Source: Ligustrum vulgare (Eukaryota > Streptophyta > Magnoliopsida > Lamiales > Oleaceae). Taken from it: 64,000 bases of DNA. Each line of letters starts with the position of its first letter. The first letter of the stretch is position 1. The notes under the pieces were generated by a model, which searched no databases, was not told the DNA's origin, and worked only from the letters and a program-made list of their open reading frames with translations. Shown piece by piece: positions 10,736 through 22,113 of the stretch. Position numbers and translations under genes: made by a program. The stretch spans positions 59,914,234 to 59,978,233 of the forward strand of contig OY743174.1 in the NCBI GenBank assembly GCA_963555705.1, read 5' to 3'.

Positions 10736-10904
10736 CTGTTTTTATATTAATATCGATACCAATTAGTTCTTGCTTTAGTTTGAATTTGTATTTGTATTTG
10801 TTATTATTTTTATTACTATTTATTTTTATTTTTTTTTAAGTTGTGAATTGTCTCCTTCTCAGGTATTGAATGAATATTGAGATAGTTGGAGGCAGCACAG
10901 CAAG

Positions 10905-11687
10905 ATGGCAGCAAACAATAATCAATGGCTCTTTGATCGAACGACAGTTCAGACGTATCTGATGTGTGATTTCTGTTGGGGAAATCATGTTGTATTCGAT
11001 TGCCCTATTGCACCCAAGGATGCTATATGGAAGGCTGATTGTTGTGGGAATTATTATATGGTAGAGCAGGAGTGTCCACCGATACATGCAGTTCAAGCTG
11101 AAACTGAAGATTTTGACAATGAAGATTTGATAAACCAGGAATTGCAAAAACAACAAGCTGAAATTAAGAAGTTGATGGACCAGTGGACAGTAAGCATGGA
11201 AGAGAGTCAGCCATTGCCATTACCAGAAATTCAGGTGCAGAGATCAGAGGAGCTAGACAAATTGGTTGAAACAGTTGAAGAAAAAGAAGAAGAAATTGAA
11301 AGAGTGGATCAACCAGAAGAAAATAGCTGCCATGAAGATATCCTTGTCCAATTGTCAACAATGCAAAATCAGGACATCGAGCTCGAGGAGACTTCAATCA
11401 AAGTGGAAGAGCAATTGAAGAAAGAGGAGTTGATCACAGAAAAGCAGACACTTAAGGGTGTCGAAGTTGCAATGCAATCCTCCAAATTCAATGATTGGGC
11501 AAGAATTGATTTCATCATTGATGATGAAGAAATAATTGAAGTCTACATTTTGAAAGTTGAATCGAGTGGAGAGGTTAACACTTATGACATGGGCAAGGTA
11601 CAATTTTTGAGCTCAAATGCACTGTGGAGCAAATTTGACCGTCACAAACAAAGACGGTCATCAAAAGCTCTCTTTAAAGTTCCTTGA
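10905..11687 (+). CDS. Gag-like or accessory protein of the LARD (260 aa)
   Basis: The only sizeable ORF of the element starts at an ATG 170 bp after the PBS, where gag would begin. The N-terminus has a Cys-rich stretch CDFCWGNHVVFDCP followed by CCGNYY, resembling the zinc-finger-like motif of Athila-type gag proteins. Residues about 70-180 are strongly acidic and Gln/Glu/Lys-rich with heptad character, probably coiled coil. The rest (KFNDWARIDFIIDDEEIIEVY) matches no family I recognise. No protease or polymerase motif is present. A gag remnant retained for particle assembly is plausible but not shown. Just downstream (about 11729) is the conserved gcgcttgttgggaggcaaccc phrase. Confidence 0.55.
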   Translation: MAANNNQWLFDRTTVQTYLMCDFCWGNHVVFDCPIAPKDAIWKADCCGNYYMVEQECPPIHAVQAETEDFDNEDLINQELQKQQAEIKKLMDQWTVSMEESQPLPLPEIQVQRSEELDKLVETVEEKEEEIERVDQPEENSCHEDILVQLSTMQNQDIELEETSIKVEEQLKKEELITEKQTLKGVEVAMQSSKFNDWARIDFIIDDEEIIEVYILKVESSGEVNTYDMGKVQFLSSNALWSKFDRHKQRRSSKALFKVP

Positions 11688-11689
11688 AA

Positions 11690-13170
11690 AATCAGGTAAA
11701 AAGTCGGGCTTTAGACTTAAAATGAAGCGCTTGTTGGGAGGCAACCCAATTTTTCTTCCCTTTTACTTATTCCGTTTTTCATTATTTATTTTAGTATTGA
11801 AATTTTAGATATATGCATATTTAGGAATGTTTTTAATTTTGCATGTTTATATTAGGCTAGGTTTTTATCGTCATTCCATACTCACACACACACACTAGTT
11901 GAATCATGACAATAAGGTTTGGAGAATCATTGCATCGATCATGAAGTGATTAGGGGGATAAAAATGATTTTGGAAATCAAAAATAGGAAAATTTCCATTA
12001 CTGCCGGAAACTACGCGATCGCGGGCCTATAAGGTCTAGCGATCGCGAGTTTGCATTTAAAAATCAACAGGTTTTAAAACCTTGAACCACGCGATCGCTG
12101 GCCCTCCAGCCAAGCGATCGCGTGGTTAATCTGGTACCAAATTCGGCAGTTTAAGTGCTTCATTTAATTCTTTCAAGTTTAAACAACATGAATTTGTTTT
12201 CTCTCCTCTAATCACCTCATATTTGATCTTTCATCTATCATGCATGTAATCAACACTTCATTGAACCAAATTGATTGCTATTTTCACATCCAAATCAATG
12301 AAAGGTATGAAATTCTTCATTTAAATCCATGTTTACTCAAAATTTTGAAATTTTCTTTGAGTTCTTGGATTTTGAAATTGTGAATGGTGAAGAGTGGGCT
12401 TAGGTTAGTGGTTGGAGATTGTGATTTGTGGTTTAGTAGACAAAAAATTTTGGGTTCATTCATGCCTCCAACCCTATGCATATCCATTGATTTTTGCAAT
12501 GCCCATTAAGTGTTTGATGAAATGCTACAAAGATGTTCTTGTGCTAATTTTAGAAATTCATCCGAGCATTTATCTTCATGACATGGTTATCATTGAGTAA
12601 GTGTGTTTAGTTCATGAATTAGTACACTACATGGCATGAAATCCATTAAAACAATGTTTGCACCATGGCAGTCCCATTGCAAGGCCACTGCAGGCCATTG
12701 CACCCTGAAAACTGCTTCACGTCACCTACTTCTCCACATAGTTTCATGACACTATTGACCTTCAAATGAGCTGAATTTTTAATATATTGTTGACCATGTT
12801 GTGAACTTTAAAGTATCAAAAGATGGCTCGGAAAAAATTATGTTTTTCTAGGCGACGTCAAGGCTTGAATGTGTGTGGTCGACCAATTTTGAAAATTCAA
12901 AATTTTGCTTTAACTTTAGTTTGGGGGTGTGGTACTGAACTTCCATTATTTCTTATTGATGTTTATGACTTTTAATATTACTTATCTCTTATTTTCAAGG
13001 TAAACATCAGTCAAGACACATCCGATCAAGTTGGGCAAGGCAAGAAATAGGGTCAAATTCGTCCAACATCATTTCAAATTAAAGCATCAAGACTACAATG
13101 AGACATCTCCTCTACACTTGGGAAGTTCTCGTTCTCTTTCTTTTGTCAAGTTTTGCATATTCTTACTTAT
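11690..13170. other. Non-coding interior of the LARD, first part
   Basis: No coding region was recognised. It includes a CA run at 11883-11894, four more gcgatcgc palindromes (12015, 12039, 12091, 12114) and short tttgggggt phrases that resemble the polypurine tract. Confidence 0.6.
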
Positions 13171-13181
13171 TTATGTGGCAA

Positions 13182-13199
13182 AACATTGAGGACAATGTT
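13182..13199 (+). promoter_or_regulatory. AGGA-loop hairpin followed by a PPT-like motif (internal copy)
   Basis: aacattg-agga-caatgtt is a perfect 7-bp stem with a four-base AGGA loop. It is followed within a few bases by ctagtttgggggt, the same order as at the true polypurine tract 1.4 kb downstream. Confidence 0.6.
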
Positions 13200-13744
13200 C
13201 ATTTCTAGTTTGGGGGTGGATCTCATTATTTCCATATTATTACTTTTCATTCTATTTTATTGGGATTAAAAAAAAATAAAATTTTTTTTTGAAAATTGAA
13301 AACTTTGTTGACATGTTTATTGCCTAGGATATAGTATGAATCAATTTGTGTTTAAGCTTGAAAATTGGACAACATGAAAGCATGAACTTATTTTTGAACT
13401 AGTTATGTTTTGCTAGATTCATACTTATTGCGCACATAGCCAGTGTTAGATAATTGATTGTGTGAGGGATTTTGTTTAATACATGTGGGGCAGAGTTTAT
13501 GCAATTTGAACTTAGGAATGACTCAAAAAGCCCTGAACTTAGATCGTTAGACATCCCACCCCTAAATTAGAACCAATCATACTAAAATGCAAGTTTGGGG
13601 GTAAAATGATTGGAATTTGTGTGTATTGACGGATTGGAAGTCTGTGGGTCTTGGTTTTGCACTTTAGTCATTACAGTTTGGTCAACGGGTATAAACCATT
13701 TCCAGCATAAAAACAGAAAAATGCTGAAGGTCTTATTCTGCTCT

Positions 13745-14045
13745 TCAAATGCCTTTTTGACTCGAGTAAGTAAGTCCGAGGGGTCTTTCAAACCTGGTGC
13801 CCTAAAGCCAACTGGCTTGGGAGTCATCGACCTAAAGCTCGCTACATGGGTCAATTAGAAAGCAAGTACGGAGAGTGGACTTACACATAAGACATTATAA
13901 CATCTTTAACTTTTCTGTTTAAGCCTTTATGACTCGGGCAAGTACGTCTGAGGGGTTCTTCGAACCTGGTACCCTAAAGCCGTCTGGTTTGGGAGTTACC
14001 GATCTGAAAGCCCGCTACAGGGGTCATATAGAAAGCCCGTATGAA
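13745..14045 (+). repeat. Diverged two-copy repeat (~115 bp) in the LARD interior
   Basis: Copies at about 13757-13870 and 13927-14042 share gactcg, aagtccgaggggtctttc, acctggt, ccctaaagcc, tggg, cgctaca and gggtca at matching spacing, with perhaps a fifth of positions changed. No ORF explains them; a structured untranslated region is possible. Confidence 0.7.
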
Positions 14046-14591
14046 AAGTTCTGCACAAAGATGGTAAAAGACAGGGACAATTAAAAGAAAAAGTCGTCCA
14101 TAAAAAAAAAAAAAAACATTGCATGGTATAAGCTTTGTTGACTAAACTGTGGTGGTTGAGGTTGTAGAATCGGGGACTGTTTTCTTTTGATTAGTTGTGC
14201 ATGCATATTTCTGATTTTGACTGCCTTGTGTGGAAAAAGCTAAGAATATTGTTAGAACCCACATAGATAAAAACCTGGGATGCGAGAGAAAAAGCAGAAA
14301 GTGGTGATCATCCATGAGCGTTGAAAGGAATTTCATTAGAAATCATAGATTGACCACATGGGATTCGGGCTTGAATATGCATAATGAGCCACACCGTGTT
14401 GAACATATCTCATGCATAGGTTTGCGTTTGACATTGGCTATTCACACACACACTTAAAAATCTGGCAGATATAACTAGAAATTATTTCGAATTGTTGTTC
14501 ATGACGCTTGCTGAAACTTAAATTGGTTTGGACTGTAGAGGCATATGGTAAACATGTCGACACAACAAAAATATTTGATAGTTTAGTTTAC

Positions 14592-14611
14592 ATTGTTCGA
14601 GGACGAACAAT
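14592..14611 (+). promoter_or_regulatory. AGGA-loop hairpin beside the polypurine tract
   Basis: attgttcg-agga-cgaacaat is a perfect 8-bp stem with an AGGA loop. It ends ten bases before the G-rich polypurine tract, which directly precedes the 3' LTR. The core ttcgaggacgaa recurs in the unrelated LTR array at 51969-51986 and 55709-55726 (minus strand), again beside the polypurine tract. Confidence 0.65.
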
Positions 14612-14616
14612 AGTTC

Positions 14617-14631
14617 TAGTTTGGGGGTATT
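14617..14631 (+). other. Polypurine tract of the LARD
   Basis: tagtttgggggtatt sits directly before the 3' LTR. Similar tttgggggt phrases occur inside the element near 12921, 13209 and 13590, but only this one abuts an LTR. Confidence 0.6.
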
Positions 14632-16156
14632 TGATAAGTGTATTTTATACACTTATTTGTATGTCTAAATTAGGATTAATTATTGTCGTTTGGGAATATT
14701 TGCTATTTAATTTATGTTTATTTGTTTACCTTTCAGAAAATGTCCCAATTGAAGAAGAATGAAGCAATTAATGGAAAAATGGCACAATTGGATGTTAATT
14801 AGAGCTAAATTGGACAAGTGAGGAGTTTGTGACAACAACCGGGAAACCTACATGGTGTCAAAGAGAAGAAATCAGAGGTTGGAGGACCTAATTGAATAAA
14901 TTAAGAGCTTAAATGGGCAAATCGAGAAGAAGATAAAGTTTGGGGACTAAATTGCAACAATTGGAAGTTGAGGATTGAAGGTGCAATTAAAAGTCAAGGA
15001 CCAACTTACACAGCCGGAAAAAGATGGAAAATTGCATTGCAACGTCCTTCCACGTGATCGCGGGATTTCTACCACGTGATCGCGAGGTGCCTCGAATTTT
15101 TCAACAGAGAGTTTTACCTATGCCCACGCGATCGCGAGGTTTTATACCACGTGATCACTTGGCTTTCCGGCTGGGCCAAAAGTGGGCTTTTTCTCGCGAT
15201 TTTCAACAGCATTCTCGCTTTTTGACCTAGGTTTTCTCCAAAACCTATATATACAACATAAGAGGCACGAAAATGAGACCTTTGCCTCTCCATAGAACGA
15301 GCCACAACAGAGATTTTACATCAAATTCTTGGGGAATTAAGCATCGCAAAGGGGCGTGAATTGAAGATAATTGAAGAATTGAGACTTGGTGCATGCTTTC
15401 CTTTCTTCTTATTGTTTTCAATGAACGTTTTACTTTATTGTTTATGCTTTTTAATCATGATGTGTAACTAATTTTAACGTTGGGATGAACGATGTAGCCT
15501 AGTTAATTATTTTAATGCCATATTCCTTGTTTTAACGCTTTAATGCATGTGTTGATTTATTATTGTTCTTAATGCTTGAATTGCTTGATCACCAATTCAT
15601 GATTTCATGTGTTATTTCCATAATCCGAGAGGTGAGTTAATAACATAGATCTAGGTAATAAATCCGGTAATTGAACGAGAGATAGAGATATACTCTTGTA
15701 ATTATTACGGTCGTGTGTGAATTCTTGTGTGTAATGCATCTAGTTAAGGAATATTCGGACCCGCTGTAGAGATACAAGGTTGACTTATTTAGGTAGGATT
15801 GATTTAAACTCGAGAGAGGAATCTCAATTTAAATTAGTGAATTCGACCGAACACACAAATAGGAAATAAAACTGGAATTGGAATTGATTTAATTAGCTAT
15901 GTGAAATCGTGAATCCCAACCACTTTACAATCATTTTTTTTTAAAAACAAAACAATTTCACAATTTAATTATTTAATTCATCTTCTTAATTTTAATTTAA
16001 AACCACAAATTCTATTTCGTCTGTTCAAATAAAATTAGAACTAAAACATTTCGGTACTTAGTAAACAGTCCTCGTGGGAACGATAATCCGGACTCTAAGG
16101 TCCACTTTATTACTTGATTGCGATATCGTACACTTGCGATCTCAAATTTCACAACA
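14632..16156 (+). repeat. 3' LTR of the young LARD
   Basis: 1525 bp, the same length as the 5' LTR. The two differences are 15157 (inside a gatcgc motif, now gatcac) and 15707. Both look like deamination of methylated CpG. Confidence 0.93.
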
Positions 16157-16161
16157 GTGTG

Positions 16162-16252
16162 TATCTAAATGAATGAAATAAAACTCCTATTTATAGGAGT
16201 GATCAATGGCACAATCGTAATATTGTAAAGTTTAAAGGTTTATAATGGTCAT

Positions 16253-16310
<58 letters not shown>

Positions 16311-16855
16311 TGGGTTAATTTCAAGAAATATTACTCAAGTTTTAGCAAAATTTCAAACATGACACTAAAATTCAATCATTACATAAAATGTCACTCAAGT
16401 TTCAATTGATTACTCAAAACGCCATTTTGTTGACTTTTTTATCAAAAAATTAGCGTCAACAGTTCCTCATATTTGGAAAAATTGCTCAAATGGTCATTAA
16501 CATTTTATTTTGATATAAAGTCCTTAATTTTTTTTTTCTAAATTAATAAAAGTAATCATTTTTTATTTAAATGACAAATATATTTTTAATTTTAAATATA
16601 AATTTTTACAATTGAGTCACAACCTTTACAAAAGTGCAATTGTGCATGTTAATAAATCATAACTTCGTTTTAAAATTTAATTGACTAAAATTAGTTGATT
16701 AATTTTTTTCTTATTAGGATTTTATTGATCAATTCCGTGCGATATGAAGACGCCTATAGGATAAAAGGCCAATTTTGCATAATAGTTAATAGGCTTTTAT
16801 TATAGGCTCAAATTTTTCATAAGATCACAGCTGGATCTTTTTTTGAGAATAAATC

Positions 16856-16910
<55 letters not shown>

Positions 16911-19250
16911 CTATATCTATATCTATATATCTATATCTATATATATATAAAAATAAAGTCTTTACCAAAAATAAACACACACACACACTTTCCCGCCAAA
17001 ATGAACTTACTAAATTTAGAAAGATTTTGTAAAAAGTACAAGAATTAAAAAATAAATAAAAAATGATTGCATTTTAGAAAGTGTAATGATTACAAATTGA
17101 ATTACACTTTTGAGCACTACATGTATTTTTTCAAAAAAAAAAAAAATCGTTTTGAGCACTTTTAAATTATATAAAAAATAATGGTAGTTAAAATTTTTTG
17201 TTTAAAAACAAAGAATTTGATGTTTTCAATGTAAAATTAGTAATTGAAAAGTGGAGAAAAAAAGTATGTGTAATTAAAAAGTAGTTTAAAAGCGTGTTGT
17301 TTACATATATATATATATATATAAACAAAGTCTTTACAAAAAATAAACACACATACACACACACTTTCTCACCAAAATGAACTTACTAAATTTGGAAAGA
17401 TTTTGTAAAAAATACAAGAATTAAAAAATAAATAAATAATGATTGCATTTTTCAAAGTGTAATAATTGCAAATTGAATTACACTTTTGAGCACTACATGT
17501 ATTTTTTTTCCAAAAAAAACAAATTTTTTTGAGCACTTTTAAATTATATAAGAAATAATGGTAGTTAAAATTTTTTTGTTTAGAAACAAAAAATGTGATG
17601 TTTTCAATGTAAAAATTAGTAATTGAAAAATAGAGAGAAAAAGTATGTGTAATTAAAAAGTAGTTTAAAAGCGTGTTGTTTTAAAAATATTTTATCAAAT
17701 AAAGATGCTTCGTTCCAATTCCAAAAAAGGACAATTTGATTTTTATTTTTTTTTAACAAATTTGTTTTTACTTAATAGGATTATTGATTTTAATATAACT
17801 ATTAGTCTTATTATGTATCATAACTTTTTTTTTTTTTTTTTTTGGTGTGTGAAAAAAATTACATTTAAAGCATTCATAAGTCTAATTTAAAAAATAAATA
17901 AATAATTCTCTATTGTTATAAAAAAGTATACAAGATCCGTAAATTCGAAATTATGTTAAATTAATTAAAAAAAATTATTCAAAAATATTCTGTTTAATCA
18001 TAGTGTAACTAATTTGGTAAAGTAACATTAAATTATTTATAAAGATATAAAATTATATCATAAAATGTGTTGAAAAACATTTAAATAACCCGAAAATGAT
18101 TTTGTTTAAAGAACAAAATATGTTTTAGTTTAAAGAACTTAAGAACATTCCTTATATTTTTTTTTATAAGTTTTCCAATTAGATTATATAAAAAAATAAA
18201 TTAAATGACTAATCCAGAAATTTTCTCTCAAATCGAATAATTTAATATTTGATTAAATATAATTTTTCTTCATATGTAATGACAATTGAAAAGAGTTAGA
18301 AGTAATCAATCTCGCATGTTGAAATGTATTTGAAAAATTCTATTGGTAATTATCAGTATTAAAATTATCTTTAAGCATGTGTTCGATAAACTTGCAAAAA
18401 TGGTTTATAAACTATTTTATAAATCACACAATTTCTCTAATCACTTTTTTAACCATACATATTATTGTATTATTTTGAAGTCGAAAAATATGTAATATAG
18501 GCGTCAAATTGAAGATCTCAACAAGAAGTTTAATACAATACAACAAGTGAGAGCAAACTATAAAAAAATTGTCCATAAAATCGTCCAAATATTCAAATGT
18601 CAAAATTTTATTTTATATTTTTTACTTTATTTTAAATTATATCATTTGAGTTATATAATACTCCGTGTTCAGAAAACTTGAAATGGTTCGACCTGAAAGA
18701 GGCAACAGGTCAAGGGTCAAAAGATTGAATCGGATTGAACCGGGGTCGGATCGATTTTAATTAAAAAAATAAATAATTATTTCAAAGATAAGAAAATTTT
18801 CAAAAAAAAAATTAGTTTACAAATAAAACGACATTTACTCATTTGGAGTAAAATTAAATAAACAAAAAATATAACCACAATATTATTTACCAATTGAAAG
18901 CAAATATAGATTTATGGTTGTTAATTTTATATATTAAATTTTATTTCAAAATAATTTAATATATAATAAAATGATAAAAATATCTTATTTAAAAAAAAGT
19001 TTAACAAACAATTAAATAAAAATATTTTTTTCTAAAAAAAAGACAAACAATTTTAAAAAGAAAAGATTTTTTTTTTTTTTTTTATAATGATCATAACTTC
19101 TTATTTTTTTATTAGTTTTGTAAATGTTGCATTTCCTATTTTGATTACTCTTTTTTTTTTAAAATTTTGAACTTGATAATATTTTGTATTAAAATATTAT
19201 TATACTGTATTTTTATTTGACATGATTGTATAATTAATATATTTTCATAA
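16162..19250. other. AT-rich spacer with microsatellites
   Basis: No gene was recognised. Holds (TA)n at about 16256-16304, an ATT run at 16857-16910 followed by a tatatc run to about 16945, long A and T homopolymers, and the tandem duplication listed separately. Phrases such as ttttgtttaaaaacaaa...aaaagtagttt recur elsewhere (21110-21360, 34797-35297) and suggest old MITE debris. Confidence 0.6.
16951..17682. repeat. Tandem duplication of ~355 bp
   Basis: 16951-17302 and 17326-17682 align along their length (taaagtctttac...taaacacacac, actttctcaccaaaatgaac, ttgagcactacatgtatttt, gtagtttaaaagcgtgttgtt) with scattered substitutions and homopolymer changes. They are separated by a short TA run. 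Confidence 0.85.
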
Positions 19251-19282
19251 ATTTTGATTAAAATCACTATCACTACTATATT

Positions 19283-19311
19283 CCCGTGTATGGCACGGGT
19301 GAAAATACTAG
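19283..19311 (+). mobile_element. Helitron-type 3' end (hairpin plus CTAG)
   Basis: cccgtg-tatgg-cacggg is a perfect 6-bp stem, followed by eight bases and CTAG, then T. This is the diagnostic terminus of plant Helitrons. The preceding ~180 bp match the sequence before the second such end at 21785, so both belong to one family. The 5' end was not identified. Confidence 0.65.
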
Positions 19312-19504
19312 TTTATATAAAAGTAAAAGTTAGGAGAGAGAGTTGTTTTGGAGGGAAAATTACATTTAATGACTCTCTCTCTCTCTCTCTCTCTCCCCCC
19401 TTATTTCTACTTTTTATATATAGTAATAAAAAAAATAAAGAAAAGATAAAGATTTTTGTAGGAAAAATTATTATTTATTACATATTTAGTAAGAGTTGTA
19501 ATAA

Positions 19505-19850
19505 ATGTGTTATATTGAAAATGAAAAAATTAGATTAATATATTTGAATATAAATAATGTGATATCTATGTAAATGTATTATGTAGGAAATGAAAAATTG
19601 GATTAATATATTTGAATATAAATAAATGTGATATTTATGTAAATGTGTTACTTAGGAAATAGAAAAATTGAATTAATATATTTGAACATAAATAAATGCC
19701 ATGACTATGTAAATGTATTACATTGAAAATGAAAATTTTGGATTAATATATTTGAAAATAAATAAATACATGCTATATAAATTTGAAAAGTTAGAAATGA
19801 AAATTTTGAATCAATATATTTTGAAAACAAATAAATAAATTTTTTAAAGT
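19505..19850 (+). repeat. ~69-bp minisatellite, about five copies
   Basis: The unit contains ggattaatatatttgaa, ataaataaatg and tatgtaaatgtattac. A second cluster of about three units lies at 20830-21025. AT-rich minisatellites of this kind are common inside plant Helitrons. Confidence 0.75.
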
Positions 19851-20227
19851 TTTACTTCGTAATATGTCAATAAATGAGTAGGTTCTTCAATAAGCATATT
19901 ACAAAAATAATTAATTATTTGCTATCAATTTTTTACTACCAATAATAAATAGGTAGAAAATTTAATCATTTCATTATTTTGACAAAAATTAGTATGTCTA
20001 AAAAATAAGGAAAAATAAAATATGTTAATTAATATATTGGATTTCGAATAAAATATATGTAAGCAACATATTAAAAAATAAAGTTAATTAAAAATTATAA
20101 CATATTAAAAGGAAAATAGGTGATAAGGTGGGCAAATTTTTAGAGAAAAAACGTAAATAAAAGTCAAAAGAAATTTTAAATAAAAAACTTAATTAAGTTC
20201 CAAACTTTGAGTGGCGCGGTACACTTA

Positions 20228-20758
20228 GGGTCCGTTTGATTACACCAAATTTTCCATGGAAAATGGAATATGTTTTCCAATTCCCACTTTTGATTTGTTT
20301 GTTTGACAAAATTTTTCATGTAAAACTTTTTCCGCATACCCCACTTTTTCTTCCATTTTCCTTGATTTGGTGGAAAAGATTTTCTTTGGGTTTTGCTGGA
20401 AAAATGTTTTCCATGATATATGGAAAATGATTTTGGACACGTTTAATCAATTTTGTTGTTGTTAATTGACTTATTTTCTTTCCAAAAAATAATATTATCA
20501 TCATCAAGTACAAATATATTTTAAAAGTAAAAAAAAATTTTTTTTGATTAAAATAGCAAAAAATTACTTTATTTTTCATGGAAAATAATGTCAATCAAAC
20601 AACAAAAGTTGGAAAATTCCCTACTTTTTCCACCTAGAAAATTAAACCAATCAAACACATTAAACTTCTAATTCCCAGTAATTCAATTACCTAGAATTCA
20701 ATTCCCTGGAATTCATTTTCTTTCTACCCAAATTCCACCCTCGCTATCAAACGGACCC
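20228..20758. mobile_element. Tourist-like MITE (PIF/Harbinger type), 531 bp
   Basis: Terminal inverted repeats start gggtccgtttgat at both ends, flanked by the 3-bp duplication tta (20225-20227, 20759-20761). No transposase. A relative in the opposite arrangement lies at 60437-60956 and shares gagggtggaatttgggt and attcaattccctggaattc. Confidence 0.87.
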
Positions 20759-21785
20759 TTAGTGTACATGAAGAATTTTTTATTTTGATTAGTTTTTTCT
20801 TTTAAGTTTCAAATTCAATAACATGTGTTATGTAATAAATGAGAAATTTTGATTAATATATTTGAACATAAATAAATATCATATCATATCTATGTAAATG
20901 TATTACATTGAAAATGAAAAATTTAGATTAATATATTATAAAATAAATGAATATATGATATGTAAATTTGTTAAATTAGAAATGAAAAAATTGAATTAAT
21001 ATATTTTGAAAATAAATAAATAGAATTACTGAAATTTTACTTCCTAATATGTCAATAAATGATAGACTCTTCAATACGCATGTTACAAAAACAATTAGAA
21101 TATGTTTGTTAAAAGTTTTTTGTTTAAAAATATTTTTTTATGTTTTCTAGGTAAAATGTGTGGTTGAAAAATAGAGAGAAAATATGTATGGTTAAAAAAT
21201 GATTTGGGGAATTGTGTAGAAAAAAACATGTTTGCCAAATGGAGGCTTAATTACTTTCTATCAACTTTTTAACCACATATTTTCTCTCCCCAATTTTCAA
21301 ACACTACTTTTTACCTCAAAATCATAAATAAACAAATTTATAAACAAAAAATTATTACCAAATAGAGACTTAATCATTTCATCATTTTGACAAAAATTGA
21401 CATGTTCAAAAAAAGGAAAAATAAAATATATGTAAGCGATACATTAAAAAATATAGTCAATAAAAATTATAACATATTAAAAGGGAAATTAGTGATGAGG
21501 TGGGCAAATTTTCAGAGAATAATGTTAAAAAAAGTAAAAAAAAAAAATTATATAAAAAAATTTAAATGAGTACCAAATTTTGAGTTGCGCGGTATACTTA
21601 GTGTATATGTAGCATTTTTTATTTTGAATAATTTTGTTTTTTTTTTAAATTTTAAATTCAATAACATTTTGTATTGAAATTTTATTAAAATTATGTTTTT
21701 TATTTGATATGATTGAATCAAGATATTTTCAAAATTATGATTTAAAAATTATATATTCCGTACATCGCACGGGTATACAACTAGT

Positions 21786-22045
21786 TTTATTTTAAATAGA
21801 ATAGTAATGCAAAGAGACAAACCATGCAAAGCTTAGAGGAGTCGTCAACCCCCTTTTTTTGCCCTTTCTTTATTTTGGAAATGCAACCCCATTATTATTA
21901 TCCAATTAAACAAATAACTTAAATGACGATTTAGTTGTCTGTGATTTTGCGATGATAGTGTAATTTATAGTTATGGTACAGCTATTGTATTTTTCTTTTG
22001 TATCCTGGTCAGATGAGGAATTTATTATTTTGTTTTGTTAATCTT
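21786..22045. other. Spacer with possible 5' part of the captured PP2A fragment
   Basis: No clear feature. Sequence from about 21960 runs into the PP2A exon through an apparent intron end (taatctttgtag). Confidence 0.4.
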
Positions 22046-22113
22046 TGTAGTTGAGGGCATTATGCGAAAAGACAAAGGAGATCTTAATGGTATAGAGCAA
22101 TGTGTAGGTGTGC

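Larger units (their letters stand above)
9187..16156 (+). mobile_element. Complete non-autonomous Ty3/gypsy-type LTR element (LARD), 6970 bp, very young
   Basis: Two 1525-bp LTRs (9187-10711, 14632-16156) flank a 3.9 kb interior and are bounded by a perfect target duplication gtgtg (9182-9186, 16157-16161). The PBS is at 10718-10735 and a G-rich polypurine tract abuts the 3' LTR, so orientation is plus. The PBS tggcgccgttgccgggga and the phrase gcgcttgttgggaggcaaccc (near 11729) are typical of the plant Athila group, by family knowledge. The interior has only one ORF of note and no protease, RT, RNase H or integrase, so movement must depend on another element's enzymes. By eye the LTRs differ at two positions (9712/15157 and 10262/15707), both G to A in a CpG context, which implies very recent insertion. 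Confidence 0.93.
19312..21785 (+). mobile_element. Probable non-autonomous Helitron, 5' limit uncertain
   Basis: The right end has a degenerate hairpin ccgt-acatcgc-acgg (21759-21773) and CTAG at 21782-21785 followed by T. The interior is AT-rich, lacks Rep/helicase coding, and holds two related halves (about 19505-20220 and 20810-21620), each with a ~69-bp minisatellite and the phrase gggcaaattttnagagaa. A Tourist-like MITE separates the halves. The left limit is set only at the previous Helitron end; no TC terminus was seen, so the true start may differ. Confidence 0.45.

Noticed and set aside
13582..14336. ORFs of 82-90 residues on both strands in the LARD interior
   Set aside because: They fall in a diverged non-coding repeat, overlap each other on opposite strands, and match no family.
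21106..21372. Separate MITE inside the second Helitron half
   Set aside because: Long inverted phrases are present but comparison with the first half does not give clean ends or a duplication, so I did not call it.
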